A DNA stretch of 64,000 nt, taken from Catellatospora citrea (lineage in GTDB: Bacteria > Actinomycetota > Actinomycetes > Mycobacteriales > Micromonosporaceae). A program made the translations under genes and the position numbers. Location of the stretch: contig NZ_RAPR01000001.1 of the NCBI RefSeq assembly GCF_003610235.1, positions 6,944,001-7,008,000 of the forward strand. Reading direction: 5' to 3'. Each line of letters opens with the position of its first letter. Position 1 is the stretch's first letter. Positions 53,256 through 61,944 of this stretch are shown in pieces. The notes beneath the pieces are model-generated. The model had not been told where the DNA came from. It made no database searches and was given only the letters and a program-made list of their open reading frames with translations.

Positions 53256-54548
53256 GTGCACCGAATGCTCAGAAGAAGGCTGCTCACGGTGGCTGTGACG
53301 GCCGTCGTAGGGCTCGGCGCGGCCGCCTGCGGCGCGGGCGGCGACAGCGGCGAGCAGAGCACGGGCCCGGTGAAGCTGCGCTTCCTCAGCCTCGCCTGGC
53401 AGAAGGAGTCGCTGCAGGCCAACAAGGACCTGGTGGCGAAATGGAACGCCGAGCACCCCGACATCCAGGTCGAGTACGTCCAGGGCGACTGGAACTCCGT
53501 GCACGACCAGCTGCTGACCTCGTTCGAGGGCGGCGACGCCCCGGACGTGTTCCAGTACGAGTCGGCGGCGATCGGCGAGTTCAGCAAGCAGGGCTACCTG
53601 GCCGACCTGTCCGGGCTGCTGCCCGCCGACTTCAAGGGCCAGATCAGCCAGGGCGTGTGGGACACCGTCACCCACGACGGCAAGATCACCGGTATCCCGT
53701 TCCTGCTGGAGTCGCAGGTCGTCATCGCGAACAAGAAGCTGCTCGACGCCGCGGGCGTCGCGGTGCCACCGGCCGACGGCGGCTGGACCTGGGACGAGTT
53801 CCAGGCCAACGCCGCCAAGCTCACCAAGCCCGGCCAGTACGGCGTGGCCTGGGCCCTCAAGTCGCCGACCAACCGGGTGATGAACCTGGCGCTCAACTAC
53901 GACGGCAAGTTCTTCTACACCGACGGGGGCAAGACGCAGGTGCGCGTCGGTGACGCCGAGAAGCAGGTGCCACAGCGCATCCACGACATGATCTACAACG
54001 CGAAGTCGGCCTCGCCGGACGCGCTGGGCATGAGCGGCGCGGACACCCTGCCGGGCTTCTTCGCCGGCAAGTACGCGATGCTGCCCGGCTCGGTGTCGCT
54101 GCGCCAGCAGATGGTCGAGCAGGCCCCGGCCGGGTTCGACTGGGTGACCCTGCCGCCGATGAAGGGCAGCTCGGCCAACCAGGCCGCCAACCCGCAGACC
54201 CTGTCCGTCTCCGCGGACTCCAAGGCCCAGAAGCAGGCCATGCAGTTCCTGGAGTTCTTCCTCAACCCCGCCAACATGGCCACCCTGGCCAAGGGCGACT
54301 GGCTGGTGCCGACCGGCACGAAAGCCAACGAGGAGCTGGTCAAACTGACCGGCGGCAAGCAGGGCTGGGACGTGGCGGCCGACAGCGCGGCCGACCTGAC
54401 GATCGCACCGTTCCAGACGGTCGACGGCTACCCGGAGTGGAAGACCAAGTACGCCACCCCGGCGCTGCAGCAGTACTTCGCTAACAAGATCACGATCGAT
54501 CAGCTGGGCACCCAGCTCGTCGACGGCGGGAAGCAGGTTTTGAAGTAA
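53256..54548 (+). CDS. Sugar-binding lipoprotein of the ABC importer
   Basis: A 430-residue extracytoplasmic solute-binding protein of the CUT1 type. Lipoprotein signal with Cys25 (VGLGAAACGAGG). Landmarks: LVAKWNAEHPDIQVEYVQGDW, APDVFQYESAAIGEFSKQGYLADLSGLL, GKITGIPFLLESQVVIANKKLLDAAGV, GWTWDEFQANAAKL and FFAGKYAMLPGS. It delivers the substrate to the two permeases. GTG 53256 with GGAG eight bases upstream is preferred to ATG 53265. Two bases separate the stop from the next start. Confidence 0.92.
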   Translation: MHRMLRRRLLTVAVTAVVGLGAAACGAGGDSGEQSTGPVKLRFLSLAWQKESLQANKDLVAKWNAEHPDIQVEYVQGDWNSVHDQLLTSFEGGDAPDVFQYESAAIGEFSKQGYLADLSGLLPADFKGQISQGVWDTVTHDGKITGIPFLLESQVVIANKKLLDAAGVAVPPADGGWTWDEFQANAAKLTKPGQYGVAWALKSPTNRVMNLALNYDGKFFYTDGGKTQVRVGDAEKQVPQRIHDMIYNAKSASPDALGMSGADTLPGFFAGKYAMLPGSVSLRQQMVEQAPAGFDWVTLPPMKGSSANQAANPQTLSVSADSKAQKQAMQFLEFFLNPANMATLAKGDWLVPTGTKANEELVKLTGGKQGWDVAADSAADLTIAPFQTVDGYPEWKTKYATPALQQYFANKITIDQLGTQLVDGGKQVLK

Positions 54549-54550
54549 TC

Positions 54551-55684
54551 ATGAACCACTTGATCGACAGGTCGGTCGGTTGCCTGGTCGGTGCCGCGGT
54601 AGGCGACGCCCTGGGCGGAGCCACCGAGACGGCATTGCCCGAGGAGATCCGCGCCCGCTACGGCGGCTGGGTGGAAGGCATCGTCGCCCCGTTCCACGAG
54701 AACTGGGCGGGTCGGCTGCTGGCCCCCTACCACAAGGGCGACGGGCACATCACCGACGACACGCTGCTCACACACGCGCTGGTCCGGGTGTACGCGCGCA
54801 AACGCGACCACCTCGACGCCTTCGACGTCGCCGAGCTGCTCGTGCCCGACCTGATCGAACGAGTGGTCCACATCCCGGACATGGAGCGCGAGGCGGTGAC
54901 CTTCCACCGCCTCGCGGCCGCCGAGCGTTGGCTGGTGACCAGGCTGCACCACGCCCACGCCGACCCGCGCGAGGCCGGGGTCGGCAACATCTGCAACTGC
55001 GGCGCGGCCATGTACATGGCCCCGGTCGGGATCGTCAACGCCGGCGACCCGGCCGGGGCATACGCCGAGGCCGTCGAGATCGCCGGAGCGCACCAGCACA
55101 GCTACGGCCGCGAGGCCGCCGCGGTCTTCGCCGCCGCCGTCGCCGCCGCGATGACGCCCGGCGCCGACATCGAAGACGTCGTCGCGGCCTGCCTGGACCT
55201 GGCCCGCGACGGCACCCGGGCCGCGATCGAAGCCGTCGTCAAGGCCGCCCGCGGCCACCGCGACTGGCGCGAGGCGATCACCCCGCTGCGTGCCGCGATC
55301 GCCCCGTACGACACCGTCGGCGAGGAGTACCGCAGCCCCGGCCTGGGCGCCCGGCGGCCCAGCCGCCTGCACTCCATCGAGGAACTGCCCATCGCCCTGG
55401 GCATGCTCGTCGTGGCCGGCGGGGACTTCCGCGCCGCGCTGCTCGGCTCGGTCAACTACGGCCGCGACGCCGACTCCACCGCCACCATGGCCGGCGCCAT
55501 CGCCGGAGCCCTCGGCGGCGCGGCAGCGGTCCCGGCCGAATGGTCGGCGACCGTCGCGCAAGCCTCCCGCCTCGACCTGACCGAACCCGCCGTCGTCCTG
55601 GCCGAGGTGGCACAGCAGATCTTCACCGCAGACCAGGCCCGCTTCGCCCGCCGCGCGGACCGTTTCGCGGAGCTGACCCGATGA
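54551..55684 (+). CDS. ADP-ribosylglycohydrolase-family protein 1
   Basis: A 377-residue cytoplasmic protein of the DraG/ARH fold, which uses two divalent metal ions to hydrolyse N- or O-ribosyl bonds. The metal-binding sequences are intact: GAAVGDALGG (14-23), ITDDT (67-71) and GRDADSTATMAGAIAGALGG (from about 303). The position in a sugar-import operon with a ribokinase suggests that the substrate is a small ribosylated or otherwise glycosylated compound taken up from outside rather than an ADP-ribosylated protein. The stop overlaps the second family member (ATGA). Confidence 0.9.
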   Translation: MNHLIDRSVGCLVGAAVGDALGGATETALPEEIRARYGGWVEGIVAPFHENWAGRLLAPYHKGDGHITDDTLLTHALVRVYARKRDHLDAFDVAELLVPDLIERVVHIPDMEREAVTFHRLAAAERWLVTRLHHAHADPREAGVGNICNCGAAMYMAPVGIVNAGDPAGAYAEAVEIAGAHQHSYGREAAAVFAAAVAAAMTPGADIEDVVAACLDLARDGTRAAIEAVVKAARGHRDWREAITPLRAAIAPYDTVGEEYRSPGLGARRPSRLHSIEELPIALGMLVVAGGDFRAALLGSVNYGRDADSTATMAGAIAGALGGAAAVPAEWSATVAQASRLDLTEPAVVLAEVAQQIFTADQARFARRADRFAELTR

Positions 55685-57003
55685 GGCTCACCTGGGTGCA
55701 GCCCGAGGACCTGCTGCCGCACGAACTCGCGGCCAGCCGCGACGAGGGCCGCGACGTCGACGCCGTCGCCGCCCGCTGGACCGCCGCCGGCGGATCACTG
55801 CAGGCACCGGTCACCGGAGCCTCCGCCACCCCGGCCGGCCCGCGGCTGCGGGCACTGGCCCTGCAACTGCTCGACGAGTGCGACGCGCTGCCGGCCGCCG
55901 ACAGCCCCGCCGCACCGCCACCCCGCGACCTCGCCCTGTCGACCGACGTCACCGACGACCGGATGCTCGGCGCGTGGACCGGTCGCGCCGTCGGCTGCCT
56001 GCTCGGCAAACCGGTCGAGAAACTGCCCCGCGAAGGCATCGCCGAGATCCTGCAAGCCACCGGCCGCCGGCCCCTGGCCGGCTACTTCACCGCCGTCGGC
56101 CTGCCCGCCGAGGTCGCCCAGCGGTGGCCGTGGAACCGGCGCAGCGCCGTCAACTCCCTCGCCGAGAACATCGACGGCATGCCCGAGGACGACGACCTCA
56201 ACTTCGCGCTGCTCGCACTGCGGATCCTGGAGACCCACGGCCGCGGCTTCACCACCGACGACGTCGCACAGGCGTGGCTGGACTGGCTGCCCGGCGGACG
56301 CGTGTTCACCGCGGAACGGGTCGCCTACCGCAACCTGCTGCTCGGGCTCACCCCACCCGACACCGCCCGGCGGCACAACCCCTTCCGGGAGTGGATCGGC
56401 GCGCAGATCCGCACCGACGTCTACGGGTGGGTCAACCCCGGACGCCCCGCCGCCGCAGCCGACATGGCCGCCCGCGACGCCGCCGTCAGCCACGTCCGCG
56501 ACGGCGTCCACGGCGCCCGGTGGGCCGCAGCCCTGACCTCGGCCGCCGTCGTCGCCGGCGACGTGCGCACCGTCCTGGACGCCGCCGAATCCGTGCTGCC
56601 CGCAGGCCGGTTCGCCGACACGGTCCGCCACGCCCGCGAACTGGGCACCGGCGCGACCGACTGGGAAACCGTGCTCGACGCCCTGCACGCCGAGCACGGC
56701 CACCTGCACTGGGTCCACGTACGCAACAACGCCGCCCTGACCGCCGCCGCGCTCGCCTACGGCGACGGCGACTTCGACACCTCCATCTGCGCCGTGGTCA
56801 GCGGGGGCTGGGACACCGACTCCAACGGCGCCACGGTCGGCTCCGTCACAGGCGCGCTCACCGGCGCCGGCCGTATCGACCGACGGTGGACCGCCCCGCT
56901 CAAGGGCCGCCTGCACAGCAGCATCGCCGGCTTCGACGGCATCGGCTTCACCGAACTCGCCACCCGCACGCTGCGCATGGCGCAGACCGGGACGGCGTCG
57001 TGA
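55681..57003 (+). CDS. ADP-ribosylglycohydrolase-family protein 2
   Basis: A 440-residue second member of the DraG/ARH fold with an N-terminal extension of about 90 residues (MRLTWVQPEDLLPHELAASRDEGRDVD...). Metal sites: GCLLGKPVEKLPR, PEDDDLNFALLAL (from about 166) and GGWDTDSNGATVGSVTGALTG (from about 375). It differs enough from protein 1 to have its own substrate or step. The shared operon points to a two-step release, or to action on two forms of the substrate. Overlaps: ATGA at the start and GTGA at the end, so expression is coupled to both neighbours. Confidence 0.9.
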   Translation: MRLTWVQPEDLLPHELAASRDEGRDVDAVAARWTAAGGSLQAPVTGASATPAGPRLRALALQLLDECDALPAADSPAAPPPRDLALSTDVTDDRMLGAWTGRAVGCLLGKPVEKLPREGIAEILQATGRRPLAGYFTAVGLPAEVAQRWPWNRRSAVNSLAENIDGMPEDDDLNFALLALRILETHGRGFTTDDVAQAWLDWLPGGRVFTAERVAYRNLLLGLTPPDTARRHNPFREWIGAQIRTDVYGWVNPGRPAAAADMAARDAAVSHVRDGVHGARWAAALTSAAVVAGDVRTVLDAAESVLPAGRFADTVRHARELGTGATDWETVLDALHAEHGHLHWVHVRNNAALTAAALAYGDGDFDTSICAVVSGGWDTDSNGATVGSVTGALTGAGRIDRRWTAPLKGRLHSSIAGFDGIGFTELATRTLRMAQTGTAS

Positions 57004-57920
57004 ACCCGCGCGTGACGGTCGTCGGCAGCGTCAACATGGACCTCGTCGCGACCGCGCCGACGCTGCCCCGGCCAGGGGAGACCGTGCTCGGCGACGGATT
57101 CGCCACCGTGCCCGGCGGCAAGGGCGCCAACCAGGCCGTCGCCGCCGCCCGCGCGGGAGCCGCCTGCCGGTTCGTAGGCGCGGTCGGCACGGACACGTTC
57201 GCCGACGACCTGCGCGCCAACCTGGCCGCCGCAGGCGTCGACACCGAGCAGCTGCGCAGCGCACCGGGCCCGTCCGGGGTGGCGCTGATCGCCGTCGACG
57301 CCGCAGCCGAGAACCTCATCGTCGTCGCACCCGGCGCCAACGCCACCCTGACCGCGCTGACCGGCGGCGACCGGGCCGCGATCACCGCCGCCGACGTGCT
57401 GCTGTGCCAGCTGGAGATCCCCCTCGAAACCGTCGTGCAGGCCGCCACCGCGGCGCACGACGCCGGGGTGTCCGTGGTGCTCAACGCCGCCCCGGCCCGC
57501 GCCCTGCCCGCACAGCTGCTGCAGGCCGTGGACCTGCTCGTCGTCAACGAAGGCGAGGCCGCCGCGATCGCCGGCACCGGCCGGCAGGACCCGTCCGGGC
57601 TGCTCGACGCGCTGCTCGCGCACGTGCCGCGCGTGGTGATGACCCTCGGCGCGGCCGGGGCCGCCTACGCCGACCGCGACGGGCAGCGCCTGGACGTGCC
57701 CGCGCCACGCATCACCGCCGTCGACACCACCGCCGCCGGGGACGCGTTCACCGGCGCGCTCGCCGTCGCCTGGGCGCAGCGGCGTCCCATCGCCGAAGCG
57801 CTGCGCTGGGCCTGCGCGGCCGGGGCGGTGTGCGCCCAGCGGCACGGCGCCGCGACGGCCCTGCCCACCCAGGCCGAGATCGACCAGATGTACGCACAGA
57901 CATACGGGGGAGCACGATGA
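57000..57920 (+). CDS. rbsK: Ribokinase (PfkB family)
   Basis: A 306-residue carbohydrate kinase. The N-terminal signature VVGSVNMDLVATAPTLPRPGETVLGDGFATVPGGKGANQAVAAARAG is that of ribokinase, and the second PfkB motif DTTAAGDAFTGALAVA holds the catalytic Asp and anion hole. It phosphorylates ribose, or a related sugar, with ATP for entry into the pentose phosphate pathway. Within the operon it would take the sugar released by the two glycohydrolases. GTG 57000 overlaps the preceding stop (GTGA); the stop overlaps the next ATG (ATGA). Confidence 0.9.
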   Translation: MNPRVTVVGSVNMDLVATAPTLPRPGETVLGDGFATVPGGKGANQAVAAARAGAACRFVGAVGTDTFADDLRANLAAAGVDTEQLRSAPGPSGVALIAVDAAAENLIVVAPGANATLTALTGGDRAAITAADVLLCQLEIPLETVVQAATAAHDAGVSVVLNAAPARALPAQLLQAVDLLVVNEGEAAAIAGTGRQDPSGLLDALLAHVPRVVMTLGAAGAAYADRDGQRLDVPAPRITAVDTTAAGDAFTGALAVAWAQRRPIAEALRWACAAGAVCAQRHGAATALPTQAEIDQMYAQTYGGAR

Positions 57921-59878
57921 CCCTTCCGACGTTCAACCCCTACGTTCCGCGCCCGATCGACCTGCCCGCCGCCGTGCCGCTCGACCCGGACGCGGACCTG
58001 TCGGTCCTGGACGAAGCCAAGATCTTCGCCGCGCCCGACGACCCGGCCGACTGGCCGCGCTGGCGCGAGCAGCTCACCGCCTGGCGTGCGCAGGCCCGCA
58101 CCCGGCTCGGGTACACCGGCAGCCACTACGACCGGATCCAGGGCGACTGCTTCACCATCGCGCTGGTGTGGCTGTGGGACGAGGCTCTCTACGATCACGA
58201 GCGGGGCGAGTTCACCGTCGAGGCGTTCCTCGACGGCGCGGGCCGCGACTTCGGCGGGATCGACGGCGTCGTGCTGTGGCACGCCTACCCCGTGATCGGC
58301 CTCGACGAGCGCAACCAGTTCGACTTCTACCGCGACGTGCCCGAGCTGCCGCAGGTGGTGCGCGCGTTCCAGGACCGCGGCGTGCGGGTCTTCGTCGACT
58401 ACAACCCGTGGGACGTGGGCACCCGCCGCGAACCCGTCGCCGACGCGCAAGCGGTCGCCGAACTGGCCGCCACCCTGGGCGTCGACGGCGTCTTCCTCGA
58501 CACCCTCAAGGAGGGCGCCGGGCCGCTGCGCGCCGCGCTGGACGCCGTACGCCCCGGGATGGTCCTGGAGGGCGAATCGCGGGTGCCGCTGTCCCGCATC
58601 GAGGACCACGCCATGTCGTGGGCGCAGTGGTTCGCCGACTCCACCGTGCCCGGCGTGCTGCGCGCCAAGTGGTTCGAACGCCGCCACATCCTGCACCACA
58701 CCCGGCGCTGGCACCGCAGCCATCTCGACGAGCTGCACTCGGCCTGGCTCAACGGCTGCGGCGTGCTGCTCTGGGAGAGCGTGTTCGGGGTGTGGGTCGG
58801 CTGGAACGACCGCGACCGCGCCGTGCTGCGCGCCATGCGCCACGTCCAGCTCAGCCACCCCGCATGGCTGCGCAGCGAGGACTGGCGACCGCTGGCCGAC
58901 CACCCCGGCGGCGACGCGGCCGTGTACGCCTCCCGCTGGACCCACGACGGAACACCACTGTGGACCGTCGTCAACCGCGGCGGCGACTACGACGGCCCCT
59001 GGCTGGTCACCGACGCCCGCCCCGGCGCGCACTGGACCGATCCGGCCACCGGCACCCCGCTGACCGTCAAGGACCTCGGCGACGGCCGGGTCTCCGTCGG
59101 CGGCCACCTCGCCGCCGGCGCGATCGCCGCCGTCCTGCCCGGCCCCGTCACCGGGCCCGCCGTGCCGGCACTCACCGGCGACGACACGTTCCCGGCCCGC
59201 GCCGCGGTACGCCGACCCGCACCGTGGGCACCGCGCGACACCCTGCCCGACGGCATGGCCGCAGTCGCCGCCGGACGCTACGACCTGCTGGTACGCCACC
59301 GGGTCCGTGAAACCGGCCTCTACGGCGAGGCGCCCTACGTCGACGAGTGGAAACCGCTGCCGCCGCGCCTGCACCACGAGGCCACCCTGCGCCGCACCGT
59401 GCAGACCGGCCGGTTCGCCATCGCGACCCGCGAGGTCACCCACGGCGAGTACGCCGCGTTCCTGGCCGCCACCGGCTACCGCCCCACCCGCCCGGAACGC
59501 TTCACCGCGGGCCAGGGTCCGGCCGACGCCCCCGTGACGCACGTCGAACTCGCCGACGCCCGCGCCTACGCCGCCTGGGCCGGGCTGCGGCTGCCCACCG
59601 AGGACGAATGGCAGATCGCTGCCGAAGCCGGCCTGCTGCAGCGGGCCCGGCCGCTGGTATGGAACCTCACCGACAGCGAGCACACCGACGGCCGGACCCG
59701 CTTCGCCATCCTCAAGGGCGGCGCCGAGTTCGTCGCCGAAGGCTCCGACTGGTACCTCGACGGCGGCCCCCAGCCACCCGAGGCGTCGGTCAAGTTCCTG
59801 CTCATGGGTGCCGGATTCGGCCGCTCACCGTCCATCGGCTTCCGCTGCGCGGCCGACCTGCCGCAGGTGCGGCCGTGA
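57917..59878 (+). CDS. TIM-barrel glycosidase-like / FGE-like fusion protein
   Basis: A 653-residue cytoplasmic protein, with no signal peptide. Residues about 50-330 look like a TIM-barrel hydrolase (GIDGVVLWHAYPVIGLDERN, VRVFVDYNPWDVG, LGVDGVFLDTLKEG, MVLEGESR), with candidate acids in FLDT and LEGES. A beta domain follows (about 330-430). Residues about 490-650 resemble the formylglycine-generating-enzyme (SUMF1) fold: FAIATREVTHGEYAAFLAATGYRP, PVTHVELADARAYAAWAGLRLPTEDEWQIAAEAG, ILKGGAEF and SIGFRCAAD. The two catalytic cysteines of true FGE are absent (KFLLMGAG where FGE has SYLC). So not a sulfatase-activating enzyme; substrate unknown. Coupled on both sides. Confidence 0.7.
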   Translation: MTLPTFNPYVPRPIDLPAAVPLDPDADLSVLDEAKIFAAPDDPADWPRWREQLTAWRAQARTRLGYTGSHYDRIQGDCFTIALVWLWDEALYDHERGEFTVEAFLDGAGRDFGGIDGVVLWHAYPVIGLDERNQFDFYRDVPELPQVVRAFQDRGVRVFVDYNPWDVGTRREPVADAQAVAELAATLGVDGVFLDTLKEGAGPLRAALDAVRPGMVLEGESRVPLSRIEDHAMSWAQWFADSTVPGVLRAKWFERRHILHHTRRWHRSHLDELHSAWLNGCGVLLWESVFGVWVGWNDRDRAVLRAMRHVQLSHPAWLRSEDWRPLADHPGGDAAVYASRWTHDGTPLWTVVNRGGDYDGPWLVTDARPGAHWTDPATGTPLTVKDLGDGRVSVGGHLAAGAIAAVLPGPVTGPAVPALTGDDTFPARAAVRRPAPWAPRDTLPDGMAAVAAGRYDLLVRHRVRETGLYGEAPYVDEWKPLPPRLHHEATLRRTVQTGRFAIATREVTHGEYAAFLAATGYRPTRPERFTAGQGPADAPVTHVELADARAYAAWAGLRLPTEDEWQIAAEAGLLQRARPLVWNLTDSEHTDGRTRFAILKGGAEFVAEGSDWYLDGGPQPPEASVKFLLMGAGFGRSPSIGFRCAADLPQVRP

Positions 59879-61062
59879 CCGCGCCCCTGGACGGAGTCAA
59901 GGTCGTCGAGCTGGCCACCCTGTTCGCCGGGCCGCTGGCCGCCGGGTTCCTCGGCGACTTCGGCGCCGACGTGATCAAAGTCGAGCACCCCGACAAACCC
60001 GACCCGTCCCGCGGGCACGGCCCCGCCAAGGACGGCGTCGGACTGTGGTGGAAGGTGCTGGGCCGCAACAAGCGCACCATCACCCTGAACCTGTCCGACC
60101 CCGACGGCGCCCAGGTGCTGCGGCAGCTGCTCGCCGACACCGACGTGCTGGTGGAGAACTTCCGGCCGGGCACCCTCGAACGGTGGGGCCTGGGCCCGGA
60201 GGTGCTGCACGAGTTCAACCCGCGCCTGGTCGTCGCCCGGATCAGCGGCTTCGGCCAGATCGGGCCGTACGCGCGCCGGCCCGGGTTCGGCACCCTGGCC
60301 GAGGCGATGAGCGGGTTCGCGGCCGCGACCGGCGAACCCGACGGGCCGCCGACCCTGCCGCCGTTCGGGCTCGCCGACTCGGTCACCGGCCTGGCCGGGG
60401 CGTACGCGGTCATGCTGGCCCTGGCCGCCCGCGAGCGCACCGGCGCCGGGCAGGTCGTCGACCTCGCCATCATCGAACCGATCATGGCGATGCTGGGGCC
60501 GCAGATCACCTGGTACGACCAGCTCGGCTACCGCGCACCGCGGCTGGGCAACCGCTCGGCCAACAACGCCCCGCGCAACACCTACCGGTGCGCCGACGGC
60601 AGCTGGGTGGCCGTGTCGACCAGCGCCCTGAGCATCGCCGAGCGGGTCATGACGCTCGTCGGCCGCGCGGACCTGATCACGCAGCCGTGGTTCGCGACCG
60701 GCAGCGGCCGCGCCGCGCACGCCGACGAGCTCGACGCCGCCGTGGGGGAGTGGATCGCCAAACGCGACCGGGCCGAGGTGGTCGCCGCGTTCGAGGCCGC
60801 CCAGGCCGCCGTCGCGCCGGTGTACGACGTCGCCGACATCCTCGCCGACCCGCAGTACCAGGCCCTGGGCACCGCTGTCAGCGTGCCCGACGAGGACCTC
60901 GGGCCGGTGCGGATGCAGAACGTGCCGTTCCGGATGTCGGCCACACCCGGCACGATCCGCCACGCCGGCCGCCGCCACGGCCAGGACACCGACGACGTCC
61001 TGCGCGAACTCGGCCTGCCCGACGAGCAGGTCGCCGCGCTACGCGAACGGGGCGTGATCTGA
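59875..61062 (+). CDS. CaiB/BaiF-family CoA transferase
   Basis: A 395-residue class III CoA transferase. Landmarks: GVKVVELATLFAGPLAAGFLGDFGADVIKVEHPDKPDPSRG, NKRTITLNLSDPDG, DVLVENFRPGTLERWGL, FGLADSVTGLAGAYAVMLAL and GAGQVVDLAIIEPIMAMLG. The last segment holds the catalytic acid, normally Asp; here the aligned residue is Glu. The enzyme moves CoA onto a carboxylic acid. Next to a CitE-type lyase, the expected substrate is a hydroxy-dicarboxylic acid such as malate or citramalate, but that is inference. GTGA overlap upstream and a one-base overlap with the next ATG. Confidence 0.9.
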   Translation: MTAPLDGVKVVELATLFAGPLAAGFLGDFGADVIKVEHPDKPDPSRGHGPAKDGVGLWWKVLGRNKRTITLNLSDPDGAQVLRQLLADTDVLVENFRPGTLERWGLGPEVLHEFNPRLVVARISGFGQIGPYARRPGFGTLAEAMSGFAAATGEPDGPPTLPPFGLADSVTGLAGAYAVMLALAARERTGAGQVVDLAIIEPIMAMLGPQITWYDQLGYRAPRLGNRSANNAPRNTYRCADGSWVAVSTSALSIAERVMTLVGRADLITQPWFATGSGRAAHADELDAAVGEWIAKRDRAEVVAAFEAAQAAVAPVYDVADILADPQYQALGTAVSVPDEDLGPVRMQNVPFRMSATPGTIRHAGRRHGQDTDDVLRELGLPDEQVAALRERGVI

Positions 61063-61883
61063 TGCTGCTGACCTGGCTCTACGTCCCCGGCGACCGCCCG
61101 GACCGGTTCGCCAAGGCGCTCGCGTCCGGCGCCGACGCGGTCATCGTCGACCTGGAGGACGCGGTATCGGCCGGGCACAAGGCGTACGCCCGCGACGCGG
61201 TCGCGGAGTTCCTGGCCGGTCCGCATCCGGTGCCGGTACAGGTGCGGATCAACGACCTGACCGCCGCGGAATCGGCAGCGGACCTGGCGATGCTCACCCA
61301 GGTGAGCGGTGTCGGCGGGGTGCGGCTGCCGAAGGTGGAGTCGGCCGAACAGGTCACGGCCGTCGCCGCCGCCGTGGACGCGCCGCTGCACTGCCTGATC
61401 GAGTCGGCACAGGGGGTGGAAGCGGCGTACGCCATCGCCACGGCACACCCCGCGGTCGCGAGCATCGGGCTCGGCGAAGCGGACCTCCGCTCCGACCTGG
61501 GCGCCGGCGACGACACGGCACTGCTGTGGCCGCGCGGGCGCGTCGTCGTCGCGGCCCGCGCGGCGAGACTGCCGTCACCGGCCATGTCGGTCTACGCGAA
61601 CGTGTCCGACCTGGACGGCCTGGCCGCTTCATGCCGAGCCGGACGGGACATGGGGTTCGTCGGGCGGGCCGCGATCCACCCGCGCCAACTGCCCGTGATC
61701 GTCGAGGCGTTCCGGCCCGGCCCGGACGAGGTCGACCGGGCCCAGACCCTGCTGGCGGCACTCGACGCGGCACAACTGCGCGACCAGGGCACGGCCGTGC
61801 TCGCCGACGGTCGCTTCGCCGACCGCGCCATGGTCGACGCCGCCCGGCGCACGATCGAACTCGCCGGGCGCTTCGGGTCCTGA
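61062..61883 (+). CDS. HpcH/HpaI aldolase / CitE-type lyase
   Basis: A 273-residue TIM-barrel lyase of the CitE group: LYVPGDRPDRFAKALASGADAVIVDLEDAVS, VQVRINDL, GVRLPKVESAEQV, LHCLIESAQGVEAAYAIA, IGLGEADLRSDLG and GFVGRAAIHPRQL. The Glu/Asp metal ligands of the family are present. Members cleave citramalyl-CoA, malyl-CoA or similar thioesters to acetyl-CoA (or propionyl-CoA) and a keto acid. It follows the CoA transferase directly (TGATG), so the two probably work in sequence. Last gene of the operon; the next gene is convergent. Confidence 0.9.
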   Translation: MLLTWLYVPGDRPDRFAKALASGADAVIVDLEDAVSAGHKAYARDAVAEFLAGPHPVPVQVRINDLTAAESAADLAMLTQVSGVGGVRLPKVESAEQVTAVAAAVDAPLHCLIESAQGVEAAYAIATAHPAVASIGLGEADLRSDLGAGDDTALLWPRGRVVVAARAARLPSPAMSVYANVSDLDGLAASCRAGRDMGFVGRAAIHPRQLPVIVEAFRPGPDEVDRAQTLLAALDAAQLRDQGTAVLADGRFADRAMVDAARRTIELAGRFGS

Positions 61884-61944
61884 ACGGCCGCCGCCGCTGC
61901 GAAGCAGCCTGCCCCCGTCGACGCCGAACCGGTCGGGTCGGCCC

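Noticed and set aside
59347..59878. Sulfatase-activating enzyme (true FGE)
   Set aside because: The catalytic cysteine pair is replaced (KFLLMGAG region) and no sulfatase gene is in the window.
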